A stretch of DNA of 64,000 nt, from positions 1 to 64,000 of the forward strand of contig CALZFC010000096.1 of NCBI GenBank assembly GCA_945643635.1, read 5' to 3'. The notes beneath the pieces were generated by a model. It was not told the origin of the DNA, made no database searches, and worked only from the letters and a program-made list of their open reading frames with translations. The position numbers and the translations under genes are program-made. Shown in pieces: positions 49,001 through 63,400 of this stretch. The DNA comes from Allodiplogaster sudhausi. Its lineage: Eukaryota; Nematoda; Chromadorea; Rhabditida; Diplogasteridae. Positions within the stretch are counted from its first letter, which is position 1; each line of letters begins with the position of its first letter.

Positions 49001-50660
49001 AAATTCAGATCTAAAACGATTGCCACCTGCAGGAATCGAACCTGCGACCTTCGCTTTACAAGAGCGACGCTCTGCCCCTGAGCCAAGGAGGCATGCAGAC
49101 TATGCTTTTTCGAAATTTCTGAATAGCATCCTTTTCCGATGTCATAAGCAAAAATTCAGATCTAAAACGATTGCCACCTGCAGGAATCGAACCTGCGACC
49201 TTCGCTTTACAAGAGCGACGCTCTGCCCCTAAGCTAAGGTGGCTACGAGGGAACTCATGCAGGTCTGCATAATATTTGCCATCTATAGTGATCATCAGAA
49301 ACGGAAATCAAAAAATTTGCCACCTGCAGGAATCGAACCTGCGACCTTCGCTTTACGAGAGCGACGCTCTGCCCCTGAGCCAAGGAGGCATGCAGACTAT
49401 GCTTTTTCGAAATTTCTGAATAGCATCCTTTTCCGATGTCATAAGCAAAAATTCAGATCTAAAACGATTGCCACCTGCAGGAATCGAACCTGCGACCTTC
49501 GCTTTACAAGAGCGACGCTCTGCCCCTAAGCTAAGGTGGCTACGAGGGAACTCATGCAGGTCTGCATAATATTTGTCCATCTGTAGCGTACATCAGAAAC
49601 GGGAATCAAAAAATTTGCCACCTGCAGGAATCGAACCTGCGACCTTCGCTTTACGAGAGCGACGCTCTGCCCCTGAGCTAAGGAGGCATGCAGACTATGC
49701 TTTTTCGAAATTTCTGAATAGCATCCTTTTCCGATGTCATAAGCAAAAATTCAGATCTAAAACGATTGCCACCTGCAGGAATCGAACCTGCGACCTTCGC
49801 TTTACGAGAGCGACGCTCTGCCCCTGAGCCAAGGAGGCATGCAGACTATGCTTTTTCGAAATTTCTGAATAGCATCCTTTTCCGATGTCATAAGCAAAAA
49901 TTCAGATCTAAAACGATTGCCACCTGCAGGAATCGAACCTGCGACCTTCGCTTTACAAGAGCGACGCTCTGCCCCTAAGCTAAGGTGGCTACGAGGGAAC
50001 TCATGCAGGTCTGCATAATATTTGTCCATCTATAGTGATCATCAGAAACGGAAATCAAAAAATTTGCCACCTGCAGGAATCGAACCTGCGACCTTCGCTT
50101 TACGAGAGCGACGCTCTGCCCCTGAGCCAAGGAGGCATGCAGACTATGCTTTTTCGAAATTTCTGAATAGCATCCTTTTCCGATGTCATAAGCAAAAATT
50201 CAGATCTAAAACGATTGCCACCTGCAGGAATCGAACCTGCGACCTTCGCTTTACAAGAGCGACGCTCTGCCCCTAAGCTAAGGTGGCTACGAGGGAACTC
50301 ATGCAGGTCTGCATAATATTTGTCCATCTATAGTGATCATCAGAAACGGAAATCAAAAAATTTGCCACCTGCAGGAATCGAACCTGCGACCTTCGCTTTA
50401 CGAGAGCGACGCTCTGCCCCTGAGCCAAGGAGGCATGCAGACTATGCTTTTTCGAAATTTCTGAATAGCATCCTTTTCCGATGTCATAAGCAAAAATTCA
50501 GATCTAAAACGATTGCCACCTGCAGGAATCGAACCTGCGACCTTCGCTTTACAAGAGCGACGCTCTGCCCCTAAGCTAAGGTGGCTACGAGGGAACTCAT
50601 GCAGGTCTGCATAATATTTGTCCATCTGTAGCGTACTTCAGAAACGGGAATCAAAAAATT
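46039..50660 (-). tRNA. Block 14: 31 tRNA-Thr genes, first class E copies
   Basis: Genes: 46039A 46190E 46341B 46488A 46639B 46786A 46937B 47084A 47235B 47381D 47532A 47683B 47830A 47981B 48128A 48279B 48426C 48571A 48722B 48870A 49021E 49172B 49318A 49469B 49616D 49767A 49918B 50065A 50216B 50363A 50514B. The linker after 48722 reads GCCAGATC and the one after 49172 reads GCCATC; both look like products of joining S2a and S2b. Confidence 0.93.
46190..46261 (-). tRNA. tRNA-Thr(UGU), class E, first copy
   Basis: It has a class A body (U4, G9, C13) with anticodon UGU. It always sits between a class A and a class B gene, with S1 on both sides. Copies start at 46190, 49021, 51555, 55730, 60201 and 62436, and none lies further left. 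A crossover inside the gene between the anticodon and the D arm of B and A copies would make it. Confidence 0.93.
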
Positions 50661-53600
50661 TGCCACCTGCAGGAATCGAACCTGCGACCTTCGCTTTACG
50701 AGAGCGACGCTCTGCCCCTAAGCTAAGGTGGCTACGAGGGAACTCATGCAGGTCTGCATAATATTTGTCCATCTGTAGCGTACATCAGAAACGGGAATCA
50801 AAAAATTTGCCACCTGCAGGAATCGAACCTGCGACCTTCGCTTTACGAGAGCGACGCTCTGCCCCTGAGCCAAGGAGGCATGCAGACTATGCTTTTTCGA
50901 AATTTCTGAATAGCATCCTTTTCCGATGTCATAAGCAAAAATTCAGATCTAAAACGATTGCCACCTGCAGGAATCGAACCTGCGACCTTCGCTTTACAAG
51001 AGCGACGCTCTGCCCCTAAGCTAAGGTGGCTACGAGGGAACTCATGCAGGTCTGCATAATATTTGCAGATCTATAGTGATCATCAGAAACGGAAATCAAA
51101 AAATTTGCCACCTGCAGGAATCGAACCTGCGACCTTCGCTTTACGAGAGCGACGCTCTGCCCCTGAGCCAAGGAGGCATGCAGACTATGCTTTTTCGAAA
51201 TTTCTGAATAGCATCCTTTTCCGATGTCATAAGCAAAAATTCAGATCTAAAACGATTGCCACCTGCAGGAATCGAACCTGCGACCTTCGCTTTACAAGAG
51301 CGACGCTCTGCCCCTAAGCTAAGGTGGCTACGAGGGAACTCATGCAGGTCTGCATAATATTTGTCCATCTATAGTGATCATCAGAAACGGAAATCAAAAA
51401 ATTTGCCACCTGCAGGAATCGAACCTGCGACCTTCGCTTTACGAGAGCGACGCTCTGCCCCTGAGCCAAGGAGGCATGCAGACTATGCTTTTTCGAAATT
51501 TCTGAATAGCATCCTTTTCCGATGTCATAAGCAAAAATTCAGATCTAAAACGATTGCCACCTGCAGGAATCGAACCTGCGACCTTCGCTTTACAAGAGCG
51601 ACGCTCTGCCCCTGAGCCAAGGAGGCATGCAGACTATGCTTTTTCGAAATTTCTGAATAGCATCCTTTTCCGATGTCATAAGCAAAAATTCAGATCTAAA
51701 ACGATTGCCACCTGCAGGAATCGAACCTGCGACCTTCGCTTTACAAGAGCGACGCTCTGCCCCTAAGCTAAGGTGGCTACGAGGGAACTCATGCAGGTCT
51801 GCATAATATTTGTCCATCTATAGTGATCATCAGAAACGGAAATCAAAAAATTTGCCACCTGCAGGAATCGAACCTGCGACCTTCGCTTTACGAGAGCGAC
51901 GCTCTGCCCCTGAGCCAAGGAGGCATGCAGACTATGCTTTTTCGAAATTTCTGAATAGCATCCTTTTCCGATGTCATAAGCAAAAATTCAGATCTAAAAC
52001 GATTGCCACCTGCAGGAATCGAACCTGCGACCTTCGCTTTACAAGAGCGACGCTCTGCCCCTAAGCTAAGGTGGCTACGAGGGAACTCATGCAGGTCTGC
52101 ATAATATTTGTCCATCTGTAGTGTACATCAGAAACGGGAATCAAAAAATTTGCCACCTGCAGGAATCGAACCTGCGACCTTCGCTTTACGAGAGCGACGC
52201 TCTGCCCCTGAGCTAAGGAGGCATGCAGACTATGCTTTTTCGAAATTTCTGAATAGCATCCTTTTCCGATGTCATAAGTAAAAATTCAGATCTAAAACGA
52301 TTGCCACCTGCAGGAATCGAACCTGCGACCTTCGCTTTACGAGAGCGACGCTCTGCCCCTGAGCCAAGGAGGCATGCAGACTATGCTTTTTCGAAATTTC
52401 TGAATAGCATCCTTTTCCGATGTCATAAGCAAAAATTCAGATCTAAAACGATTGCCACCTGCAGGAATCGAACCTGCGACCTTCGCTTTACAAGAGCGAC
52501 GCTCTGCCCCTAAGCTAAGGTGGCTACGAGGGAACTCATGCAGGTCTGCATAATATTTGTCCATCTATAGTGATCATCAGAAACGGAAATCAAAAAATTT
52601 GCCACCTGCAGGAATCGAACCTGCGACCTTCGCTTTACGAGAGCGACGCTCTGCCCCTGAGCCAAGGAGGCATGCAGACTATGCTTTTTCGAAATTTCTG
52701 AATAGCATCCTTTTCCGATGTCATAAGCAAAAATTCAGATCTAAAACGATTGCCACCTGCAGGAATCGAACCTGCGACCTTCGCTTTACAAGAGCGACGC
52801 TCTGCCCCTAAGCTAAGGTGGCTACGAGGGAACTCATGCAGGTCTGCATAATATTTGTCCATCTATAGTGATCATCAGAAACGGAAATCAAAAAATTTGC
52901 CACCTGCAGGAATCGAACCTGCGACCTTCGCTTTACGAGAGCGACGCTCTGCCCCTGAGCCAAGGAGGCATGCAGACTATGCTTTTTCGAAATTTCTGAA
53001 TAGCATCCTTTTCCGATGTCATAAGCAAAAATTCAGATCTAAAACGATTGCCACCTGCAGGAATCGAACCTGCGACCTTCGCTTTACAAGAGCGACGCTC
53101 TGCCCCTAAGCTAAGGTGGCTACGAGGGAACTCATGCAGGTCTGCATAATATTTGTCCATCTATAGTGATCATCAGAAACGGAAATCAAAAAATTTGCCA
53201 CCTGCAGGAATCGAACCTGCGACCTTCGCTTTACGAGAGCGACGCTCTGCCCCTGAGCCAAGGAGGCATGCAGACTATGCTTTTTCGAAATTTCTGAATA
53301 GCATCCTTTTCCGATGTCATAAGCAAAAATTCAGATCTAAAACGATTGCCACCTGCAGGAATCGAACCTGCGACCTTCGCTTTACGAGAGCGACGCTCTG
53401 CCCCTGAGCCAAGGAGGCATGCAGACTATGCTTTTTCGAAATTTCTGAATAGCATCCTTTTCCGATGTCATAAGCAAAAATTCAGATCTAAAACGATTGC
53501 CACCTGCAGGAATCGAACCTGCGACCTTCGCTTTACAAGAGCGACGCTCTGCCCCTAAGCTAAGGTGGCTACGAGGGAACTCATGCAGGTCTGCATAATA

Positions 53601-56324
53601 TTTGTCCATCTATAGTGATCATCAGAAACGGAAATCAAAAAATTTGCCACCTGCAGGAATCGAACCTGCGACCTTCGCTTTACGAGAGCGACGCTCTGCC
53701 CCTGAGCCAAGGAGGCATGCAGACTATGCTTTTTCGAAATTTCTGAATAGCATCCTTTTCCGATGTCATAAGCAAAAATTCAGATCTAAAACGATTGCCA
53801 CCTGCAGGAATCGAACCTGCGACCTTCGCTTTACAAGAGCGACGCTCTGCCCCTAAGCTAAGGTGGCTACGAGGGAACTCATGCAGGTCTGCATAATATT
53901 TGTCCATCTATAGTGTCATCAGAAACGGAAATCAAAAAATTTGCCACCTGCAGGAATCGAACCTGCGACCTTCGCTTTACGAGAGCGACGCTCTGCCCCT
54001 GAGCCAAGGAGGCATGCAGACTATGCTTTTTCGAAATTTCTGAATAGCATCCTTTTCCGATGTCATAAGCAAAAATTCAGATCTAAAACGATTGCCACCT
54101 GCAGGAATCGAACCTGCGACCTTCGCTTTACAAGAGCGACGCTCTGCCCCTAAGCTAAGGTGGCTACGAGGGAACTCATGCAGGTCTGCATAATATTTGT
54201 CCATCTATAGTGATCATCAGAAACGGAAATCAAAAAATTTGCCACCTGCAGGAATCGAACCTGCGACCTTCGCTTTACGAGAGCGACGCTCTGCCCCTGA
54301 GCCAAGGAGGCATGCAGACTATGCTTTTTCGAAATTTCTGAATAGCATCCTTTTCCGATGTCATAAGCAAAAATTCAGATCTAAAACGATTGCCACCTGC
54401 AGGAATCGAACCTGCGACCTTCGCTTTACAAGAGCGACGCTCTGCCCCTAAGCTAAGGTGGCTACGAGGGAACTCATGCAGGTCTGCATAATATTTGTCC
54501 ATCTATAGTGATCATCAGAAACGGAAATCAAAAAATTTGCCACCTGCAGGAATCGAACCTGCGACCTTCGCTTTACGAGAGCGACGCTCTGCCCCTGAGC
54601 CAAGGAGGCATGCAGACTATGCTTTTTCGAAATTTCTGAATAGCATCCTTTTCCGATGTCATAAGCAAAAATTCAGATCTAAAACGATTGCCACCTGCAG
54701 GAATCGAACCTGCGACCTTCGCTTTACAAGAGCGACGCTCTGCCCCTAAGCTAAGGTGGCTACGAGGGAACTCATGCAGGTCTGCATAATATTTGTCCAT
54801 CTGTAGCGTACTTCAGAAACGGGAATCAAAAAATTTGCCACCTGCAGGAATCGAACCTGCGACCTTCGCTTTACGAGAGCGACGCTCTGCCCCTAAGCTA
54901 AGGTGGCTACGAGGGAACTCATGCAGGTCTGCATAATATTTGTCCATCTGTAGCGTACATCAGAAACGGAAATCAAAAAATTTGCCACCTGCAGGAATCG
55001 AACCTGCGACCTTCGCTTTACGAGAGCGACGCTCTGCCCCTGAGCCAAGGAGGCATGCAGACTATGCTTTTTCGAAATTTCTGAATAGCATCCTTTTCCG
55101 ATGTCATAAGCAAAAATTCAGATCTAAAACGATTGCCACCTGCAGGAATCGAACCTGCGACCTTCGCTTTACAAGAGCGACGCTCTGCCCCTAAGCTAAG
55201 GTGGCTACGAGGGAACTCATGCAGGTCTGCATAATATTTGCAGATCTATAGTGATCATCAGAAACGGAAATCAAAAAATTTGCCACCTGCAGGAATCGAA
55301 CCTGCGACCTTCGCTTTACGAGAGCGACGCTCTGCCCCTGAGCCAAGGAGGCATGCAGACTATGCTTTTTCGAAATTTCTGAATAGCATCCTTTTCCGAT
55401 GTCATAAGCAAAAATTCAGATCTAAAACGATTGCCACCTGCAGGAATCGAACCTGCGACCTTCGCTTTACAAGAGCGACGCTCTGCCCCTAAGCTAAGGT
55501 GGCTACGAGGGAACTCATGCAGGTCTGCATAATATTTGTCCATCTATAGTGATCATCAGAAACGGAAATCAAAAAATTTGCCACCTGCAGGAATCGAACC
55601 TGCGACCTTCGCTTTACGAGAGCGACGCTCTGCCCCTGAGCCAAGGAGGCATGCAGACTATGCTTTTTCGAAATTTCTGAATAGCATCCTTTTCCGATGT
55701 CATAAGCAAAAATTCAGATCTAAAACGATTGCCACCTGCAGGAATCGAACCTGCGACCTTCGCTTTACAAGAGCGACGCTCTGCCCCTGAGCCAAGGAGG
55801 CATGCAGACTATGCTTTTTCGAAATTTCTGAATAGCATCCTTTTCCGATGTCATAAGCAAAAATTCAGATCTAAAACGATTGCCACCTGCAGGAATCGAA
55901 CCTGCGACCTTCGCTTTACAAGAGCGACGCTCTGCCCCTAAGCTAAGGTGGCTACGAGGGAACTCATGCAGGTCTGCATAATATTTGTCCATCTATAGTG
56001 ATCATCAGAAACGGAAATCAAAAATTTGCCACCTGCAGGAATCGAACCTGCGACCTTCGCTTTACGAGAGCGACGCTCTGCCCCTGAGCCAAGGAGGCAT
56101 GCAGACTATGCTTTTTCGAAATTTCTGAATAGCATCCTTTTCCGATGTCATAAGCAAAAATTCAGATCTAAAACGATTGCCACCTGCAGGAATCGAACCT
56201 GCGACCTTCGCTTTACAAGAGCGACGCTCTGCCCCTAAGCTAAGGTGGCTACGAGGGAACTCATGCAGGTCTGCATAATATTTGTCCATCTGTAGCGTAC
56301 TTCAGAAACGGAAATCAAAAAATT
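50661..56324 (-). tRNA. Block 15: 38 tRNA-Thr genes
   Basis: Genes: 50661C 50808A 50959B 51106A 51257B 51404A 51555E 51706B 51853A 52004B 52151D 52302A 52453B 52600A 52751B 52898A 53049B 53196A 53347A 53498B 53645A 53796B 53942A 54093B 54240A 54391B 54538A 54689B 54836C 54983A 55134B 55281A 55432B 55579A 55730E 55881B 56027A 56178B. 53196-53347 is an A-A duplication. Confidence 0.93.
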
Positions 56325-57369
56325 TGCCACCTGCAGGAATCGAACCTGCGACCTTCGCTTTACGAGAGCGACGCTCTGCCCCTGAGCTAAGGAGGCATGC
56401 AGACTATGCTTTTTCGAAATTTCTGAATAGCATCCTTTTCCGATGTCATAAGTAAAAATTCAGATCTAAAACGATTGCCACCTGCAGGAATCGAACCTGC
56501 GACCTTCGCTTTACGAGAGCGACGCTCTGCCCCTGAGCCAAGGAGGCATGCAGACTATGCTTTTTCGAAATTTCTGAATAGCATCCTTTTCCGATGTCAT
56601 AAGCAAAAATTCAGATCTAAAACGATTGCCACCTGCAGGAATCGAACCTGCGACCTTCGCTTTACAAGAGCGACGCTCTGCCCCTAAGCTAAGGTGGCTA
56701 CGAGGGAACTCATGCAGGTCTGCATAATATTTGTCCATCTATAGTGATCATCAGAAACGGAAATCAAAAAATTTGCCACCTGCAGGAATCGAACCTGCGA
56801 CCTTCGCTTTACGAGAGCGACGCTCTGCCCCTGAGCCAAGGAGGCATGCAGACTATGCTTTTTCGAAATTTCTGAATAGCATCCTTTTCCGATGTCATAA
56901 GCAAAAATTCAGATCTAAAACGATTGCCACCTGCAGGAATCGAACCTGCGACCTTCGCTTTACAAGAGCGACGCTCTGCCCCTAAGCTAAGGTGGCTACG
57001 AGGGAACTCATGCAGGTCTGCATAATATTTGCAGATCTATAGTGATCATCAGAAACGGAAATCAAAAAATTTGCCACCTGCAGGAATCGAACCTGCGACC
57101 TTCGCTTTACGAGAGCGACGCTCTGCCCCTGAGCCAAGGAGGCATGCAGACTATGCTTTTTCGAAATTTCTGAATAGCATCCTTTTCCGATGTCATAAGC
57201 AAAAATTCAGATCTAAAACGATTGCCACCTGCAGGAATCGAACCTGCGACCTTCGCTTTACAAGAGCGACGCTCTGCCCCTAAGCTAAGGTGGCTACGAG
57301 GGAACTCATGCAGGTCTGCATAATATTTGTCCATCTGTAGCGTACTTCAGAAACGGGAATCAAAAAATT

Positions 57370-57441
57370 TGCCACCTGCAGGAATCGAACCTGCGACCTT
57401 CGCTTTACGAGAGCGACGCTCTGCCCCCAAGCTAAGGTGGC
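57370..57441 (-). tRNA. tRNA-Thr(CGU), class C with A14G
   Basis: Plus-strand base 57428 is C where all other class C copies have T, changing A14 to G. A14 forms the near-universal reverse-Hoogsteen pair with U8 and is a conserved A-box base. The gene is probably weak or dead, though still flanked by ordinary S2. I saw no other copy with this change. Confidence 0.88.
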
Positions 57442-60400
57442 TACGAGGGAACTCATGCAGGTCTGCATAATATTTGTCCATCTGTAGCGTACTTCAGAAA
57501 CGGGAATCAAAAAATTTGCCACCTGCAGGAATCGAACCTGCGACCTTCGCTTTACGAGAGCGACGCTCTGCCCCTGAGCCAAGGAGGCATGCAGACTATG
57601 CTTTTTCGAAATTTCTGAATAGCATCCTTTTCCGATGTCATAAGCAAAAATTCAGATCTAAAACGATTGCCACCTGCAGGAATCGAACCTGCGACCTTCG
57701 CTTTACAAGAGCGACGCTCTGCCCCTAAGCTAAGGTGGCTACGAGGGAACTCATGCAGGTCTGCATAATATTTGTCCATCTATAGTGATCATCAGAAACG
57801 GAAATCAAAAAATTTGCCACCTGCAGGAATCGAACCTGCGACCTTCGCTTTACGAGAGCGACGCTCTGCCCCTGAGCCAAGGAGGCATGCAGACTATGCT
57901 TTTTCGAAATTTCTGAATAGCATCCTTTTCCGATGTCATAAGCAAAAATTCAGATCTAAAACGATTGCCACCTGCAGGAATCGAACCTGCGACCTTCGCT
58001 TTACAAGAGCGACGCTCTGCCCCTAAGCTAAGGTGGCTACGAGGGAACTCATGCAGGTCTGCATAATATTTGCAGATCTATAGTGATCATCAGAAACGGA
58101 AATCAAAAAATTTGCCACCTGCAGGAATCGAACCTGCGACCTTCGCTTTACGAGAGCGACGCTCTGCCCCTGAGCCAAGGAGGCATGCAGACTATGCTTT
58201 TTCGAAATTTCTGAATAGCATCCTTTTCCGATGTCATAAGCAAAAATTCAGATCTAAAACGATTGCCACCTGCAGGAATCGAACCTGCGACCTTCGCTTT
58301 ACAAGAGCGACGCTCTGCCCCTAAGCTAAGGTGGCTACGAGGGAACTCATGCAGGTCTGCATAATATTTGTCCATCTGTAGCGTACTTCAGAAACGGAAT
58401 CAAAAAATTTGCCACCTGCAGGAATCGAACCTGCGACCTTCGCTTTACGAGAGCGACGCTCTGCCCCTGAGCCAAGGAGGCATGCAGACTATGCTTTTTC
58501 GAAATTTCTGAATAGCATCCTTTTCCGATGTCATAAGCAAAAATTCAGATCTAAAACGATTGCCACCTGCAGGAATCGAACCTGCGACCTTCGCTTTACA
58601 AGAGCGACGCTCTGCCCCTAAGCTAAGGTGGCTACGAGGGAACTCATGCAGGTCTGCATAATATTTGTCCATCTATAGTGATCATCAGAAACGGAAATCA
58701 AAAAATTTGCCACCTGCAGGAATCGAACCTGCGACCTTCGCTTTACGAGAGCGACGCTCTGCCCCTGAGCCAAGGAGGCATGCAGACTATGCTTTTTCGA
58801 AATTTCTGAATAGCATCCTTTTCCGATGTCATAAGCAAAAATTCAGATCTAAAACGATTGCCACCTGCAGGAATCGAACCTGCGACCTTCGCTTTACAAG
58901 AGCGACGCTCTGCCCCTAAGCTAAGGTGGCTACGAGGGAACTCATGCAGGTCTGCATAATATTTGCAGATCTATAGTGATCATCAGAAACGGAAATCAAA
59001 AAATTTGCCACCTGCAGGAATCGAACCTGCGACCTTCGCTTTACGAGAGCGACGCTCTGCCCCTGAGCCAAGGAGGCATGCAGACTATGCTTTTTCGAAA
59101 TTTCTGAATAGCATCCTTTTCCGATGTCATAAGCAAAAATTCAGATCTAAAACGATTGCCACCTGCAGGAATCGAACCTGCGACCTTCGCTTTACAAGAG
59201 CGACGCTCTGCCCCTAAGCTAAGGTGGCTACGAGGGAACTCATGCAGGTCTGCATAATATTTGTCCATCTATAGTGATCATCAGAAACGGAAATCAAAAA
59301 ATTTGCCACCTGCAGGAATCGAACCTGCGACCTTCGCTTTACGAGAGCGACGCTCTGCCCCTGAGCCAAGGAGGCATGCAGACTATGCTTTTTCGAAATT
59401 TCTGAATAGCATCCTTTTCCGATGTCATAAGCAAAAATTCAGATCTAAAACGATTGCCACCTGCAGGAATCGAACCTGCGACCTTCGCTTTACAAGAGCG
59501 ACGCTCTGCCCCTAAGCTAAGGTGGCTACGAGGGAACTCATGCAGGTCTGCATAATATTTGTCCATCTGTAGCGTACTTCAGAAACGGAATCAAAAAATT
59601 TGCCACCTGCAGGAATCGAACCTGCGACCTTCGCTTTACGAGAGCGACGCTCTGCCCCTGAGCTAAGGAGGCATGCAGACTATGCTTTTTCGAAATTTCT
59701 GAATAGCATCCTTTTCCGATGTCATAAGCAAAAATTCAGATCTAAAACGATTGCCACCTGCAGGAATCGAACCTGCGACCTTCGCTTTACGAGAGCGACG
59801 CTCTGCCCCTGAGCCAAGGAGGCATGCAGACTATGCTTTTTCGAAATTTCTGAATAGCATCCTTTTCCGATGTCATAAGCAAAAATTCAGATCTAAAACG
59901 ATTGCCACCTGCAGGAATCGAACCTGCGACCTTCGCTTTACAAGAGCGACGCTCTGCCCCTAAGCTAAGGTGGCTACGAGGGAACTCATGCAGGTCTGCA
60001 TAATATTTGTCCATCTATAGTGATCATCAGAAACGGAAATCAAAAAATTTGCCACCTGCAGGAATCGAACCTGCGACCTTCGCTTTACGAGAGCGACGCT
60101 CTGCCCCTGAGCCAAGGAGGCATGCAGACTATGCTTTTTCGAAATTTCTGAATAGCATCCTTTTCCGATGTCATAAGCAAAAATTCAGATCTAAAACGAT
60201 TGCCACCTGCAGGAATCGAACCTGCGACCTTCGCTTTACAAGAGCGACGCTCTGCCCCTGAGCCAAGGAGGCATGCAGACTATGCTTTTTCGAAATTTCT
60301 GAATAGCATCCTTTTCCGATGTCATAAGCAAAAATTCAGATCTAAAACGATTGCCACCTGCAGGAATCGAACCTGCGACCTTCGCTTTACAAGAGCGACG

Positions 60401-63400
60401 CTCTGCCCCTAAGCTAAGGTGGCTACGAGGGAACTCATGCAGGTCTGCATAATATTTGTCCATCTATAGTGATCATCAGAAACGGAAATCAAAAAATTTG
60501 CCACCTGCAGGAATCGAACCTGCGACCTTCGCTTTACGAGAGCGACGCTCTGCCCCTGAGCCAAGGAGGCATGCAGACTATGCTTTTTCGAAATTTCTGA
60601 ATAGCATCCTTTTCCGATGTCATAAGCAAAAATTCAGATCTAAAACGATTGCCACCTGCAGGAATCGAACCTGCGACCTTCGCTTTACAAGAGCGACGCT
60701 CTGCCCCTAAGCTAAGGTGGCTACGAGGGAACTCATGCAGGTCTGCATAATATTTGTCCATCTGTAGCGTACTCAGAAACGGAATCAAAAAATTTGCCAC
60801 CTGCAGGAATCGAACCTGCGACCTTCGCTTTACGAGAGCGACGCTCTGCCCCTGAGCTAAGGAGGCATGCAGACTATGCTTTTTCGAAATTTCTGAATAG
60901 CATCCTTTTCCGATGTCATAAGCAAAAATTCAGATCTAAAACGATTGCCACCTGCAGGAATCGAACCTGCGACCTTCGCTTTACGAGAGCGACGCTCTGC
61001 CCCTGAGCCAAGGAGGCATGCAGACTATGCTTTTTCGAAATTTCTGAATAGCATCCTTTTCCGATGTCATAAGCAAAAATTCAGATCTAAAACGATTGCC
61101 ACCTGCAGGAATCGAACCTGCGACCTTCGCTTTACAAGAGCGACGCTCTGCCCCTAAGCTAAGGTGGCTACGAGGGAACTCATGCAGGTCTGCATAATAT
61201 TTGTCCATCTATAGTGATCATCAGAAACGGAAATCAAAAAATTTGCCACCTGCAGGAATCGAACCTGCGACCTTCGCTTTACGAGAGCGACGCTCTGCCC
61301 CTGAGCCAAGGAGGCATGCAGACTATGCTTTTTCGAAATTTCTGAATAGCATCCTTTTCCGATGTCATAAGCAAAAATTCAGATCTAAAACGATTGCCAC
61401 CTGCAGGAATCGAACCTGCGACCTTCGCTTTACAAGAGCGACGCTCTGCCCCTAAGCTAAGGTGGCTACGAGGGAACTCATGCAGGTCTGCATAATATTT
61501 GTCCATCTATAGTGATCATCAGAAACGGAAATCAAAAAATTTGCCACCTGCAGGAATCGAACCTGCGACCTTCGCTTTACGAGAGCGACGCTCTGCCCCT
61601 GAGCCAAGGAGGCATGCAGACTATGCTTTTTCGAAATTTCTGAATAGCATCCTTTTCCGATGTCATAAGCAAAAATTCAGATCTAAAACGATTGCCACCT
61701 GCAGGAATCGAACCTGCGACCTTCGCTTTACAAGAGCGACGCTCTGCCCCTAAGCTAAGGTGGCTACGAGGGAACTCATGCAGGTCTGCATAATATTTGT
61801 CCATCTGTAGCGTACTTCAGAAACGGGAATCAAAAAATTTGCCACCTGCAGGAATCGAACCTGCGACCTTCGCTTTACGAGAGCGACGCTCTGCCCCTAA
61901 GCTAAGGTGGCTACGAGGGAACTCATGCAGGTCTGCATAATATTTGTCCATCTGTAGCGTACATCAGAAACGGAAATCAAAAAATTTGCCACCTGCAGGA
62001 ATCGAACCTGCGACCTTCGCTTTACGAGAGCGACGCTCTGCCCCTGAGCCAAGGAGGCATGCAGACTATGCTTTTTCGAAATTTCTGAATAGCATCCTTT
62101 TCCGATGTCATAAGCAAAAATTCAGATCTAAAACGATTGCCACCTGCAGGAATCGAACCTGCGACCTTCGCTTTACAAGAGCGACGCTCTGCCCCTAAGC
62201 TAAGGTGGCTACGAGGGAACTCATGCAGGTCTGCATAATATTTGTCCATCTATAGTGATCATCAGAAACGGAAATCAAAAAATTTGCCACCTGCAGGAAT
62301 CGAACCTGCGACCTTCGCTTTACGAGAGCGACGCTCTGCCCCTGAGCCAAGGAGGCATGCAGACTATGCTTTTTCGAAATTTCTGAATAGCATCCTTTTC
62401 CGATGTCATAAGCAAAAATTCAGATCTAAAACGATTGCCACCTGCAGGAATCGAACCTGCGACCTTCGCTTTACAAGAGCGACGCTCTGCCCCTGAGCCA
62501 AGGAGGCATGCAGACTATGCTTTTTCGAAATTTCTGAATAGCATCCTTTTCCGATGTCATAAGCAAAAATTCAGATCTAAAACGATTGCCACCTGCAGGA
62601 ATCGAACCTGCGACCTTCGCTTTACAAGAGCGACGCTCTGCCCCTAAGCTAAGGTGGCTACGAGGGAACTCATGCAGGTCTGCATAATATTTGTCCATCT
62701 ATAGTGATCATCAGAAACGGAAATCAAAAAATTTGCCACCTGCAGGAATCGAACCTGCGACCTTCGCTTTACGAGAGCGACGCTCTGCCCCTGAGCCAAG
62801 GAGGCATGCAGACTATGCTTTTTCGAAATTTCTGAATAGCATCCTTTTCCGATGTCATAAGCAAAAATTCAGATCTAAAACGATTGCCACCTGCAGGAAT
62901 CGAACCTGCGACCTTCGCTTTACAAGAGCGACGCTCTGCCCCTAAGCTAAGGTGGCTACGAGGGAACTCATGCAGGTCTGCATAATATTTGTCCATCTGT
63001 AGCGTACTTCAGAAACGGGAATCAAAAAATTTGCCACCTGCAGGAATCGAACCTGCGACCTTCGCTTTACGAGAGCGACGCTCTGCCCCTGAGCTAAGGA
63101 GGCATGCAGACTATGCTTTTTCGAAATTTCTGAATAGCATCCTTTTCCGATGTCATAAGCAAAAATTCAGATCTAAAACGATTGCCACCTGCAGGAATCG
63201 AACCTGCGACCTTCGCTTTACGAGAGCGACGCTCTGCCCCTGAGCCAAGGAGGCATGCAGACTATGCTTTTTCGAAATTTCTGAATAGCATCCTTTTCCG
63301 ATGTCATAAGCAAAAATTCAGATCTAAAACGATTGCCACCTGCAGGAATCGAACCTGCGACCTTCGCTTTACAAGAGCGACGCTCTGCCCCTAAGCTAAG

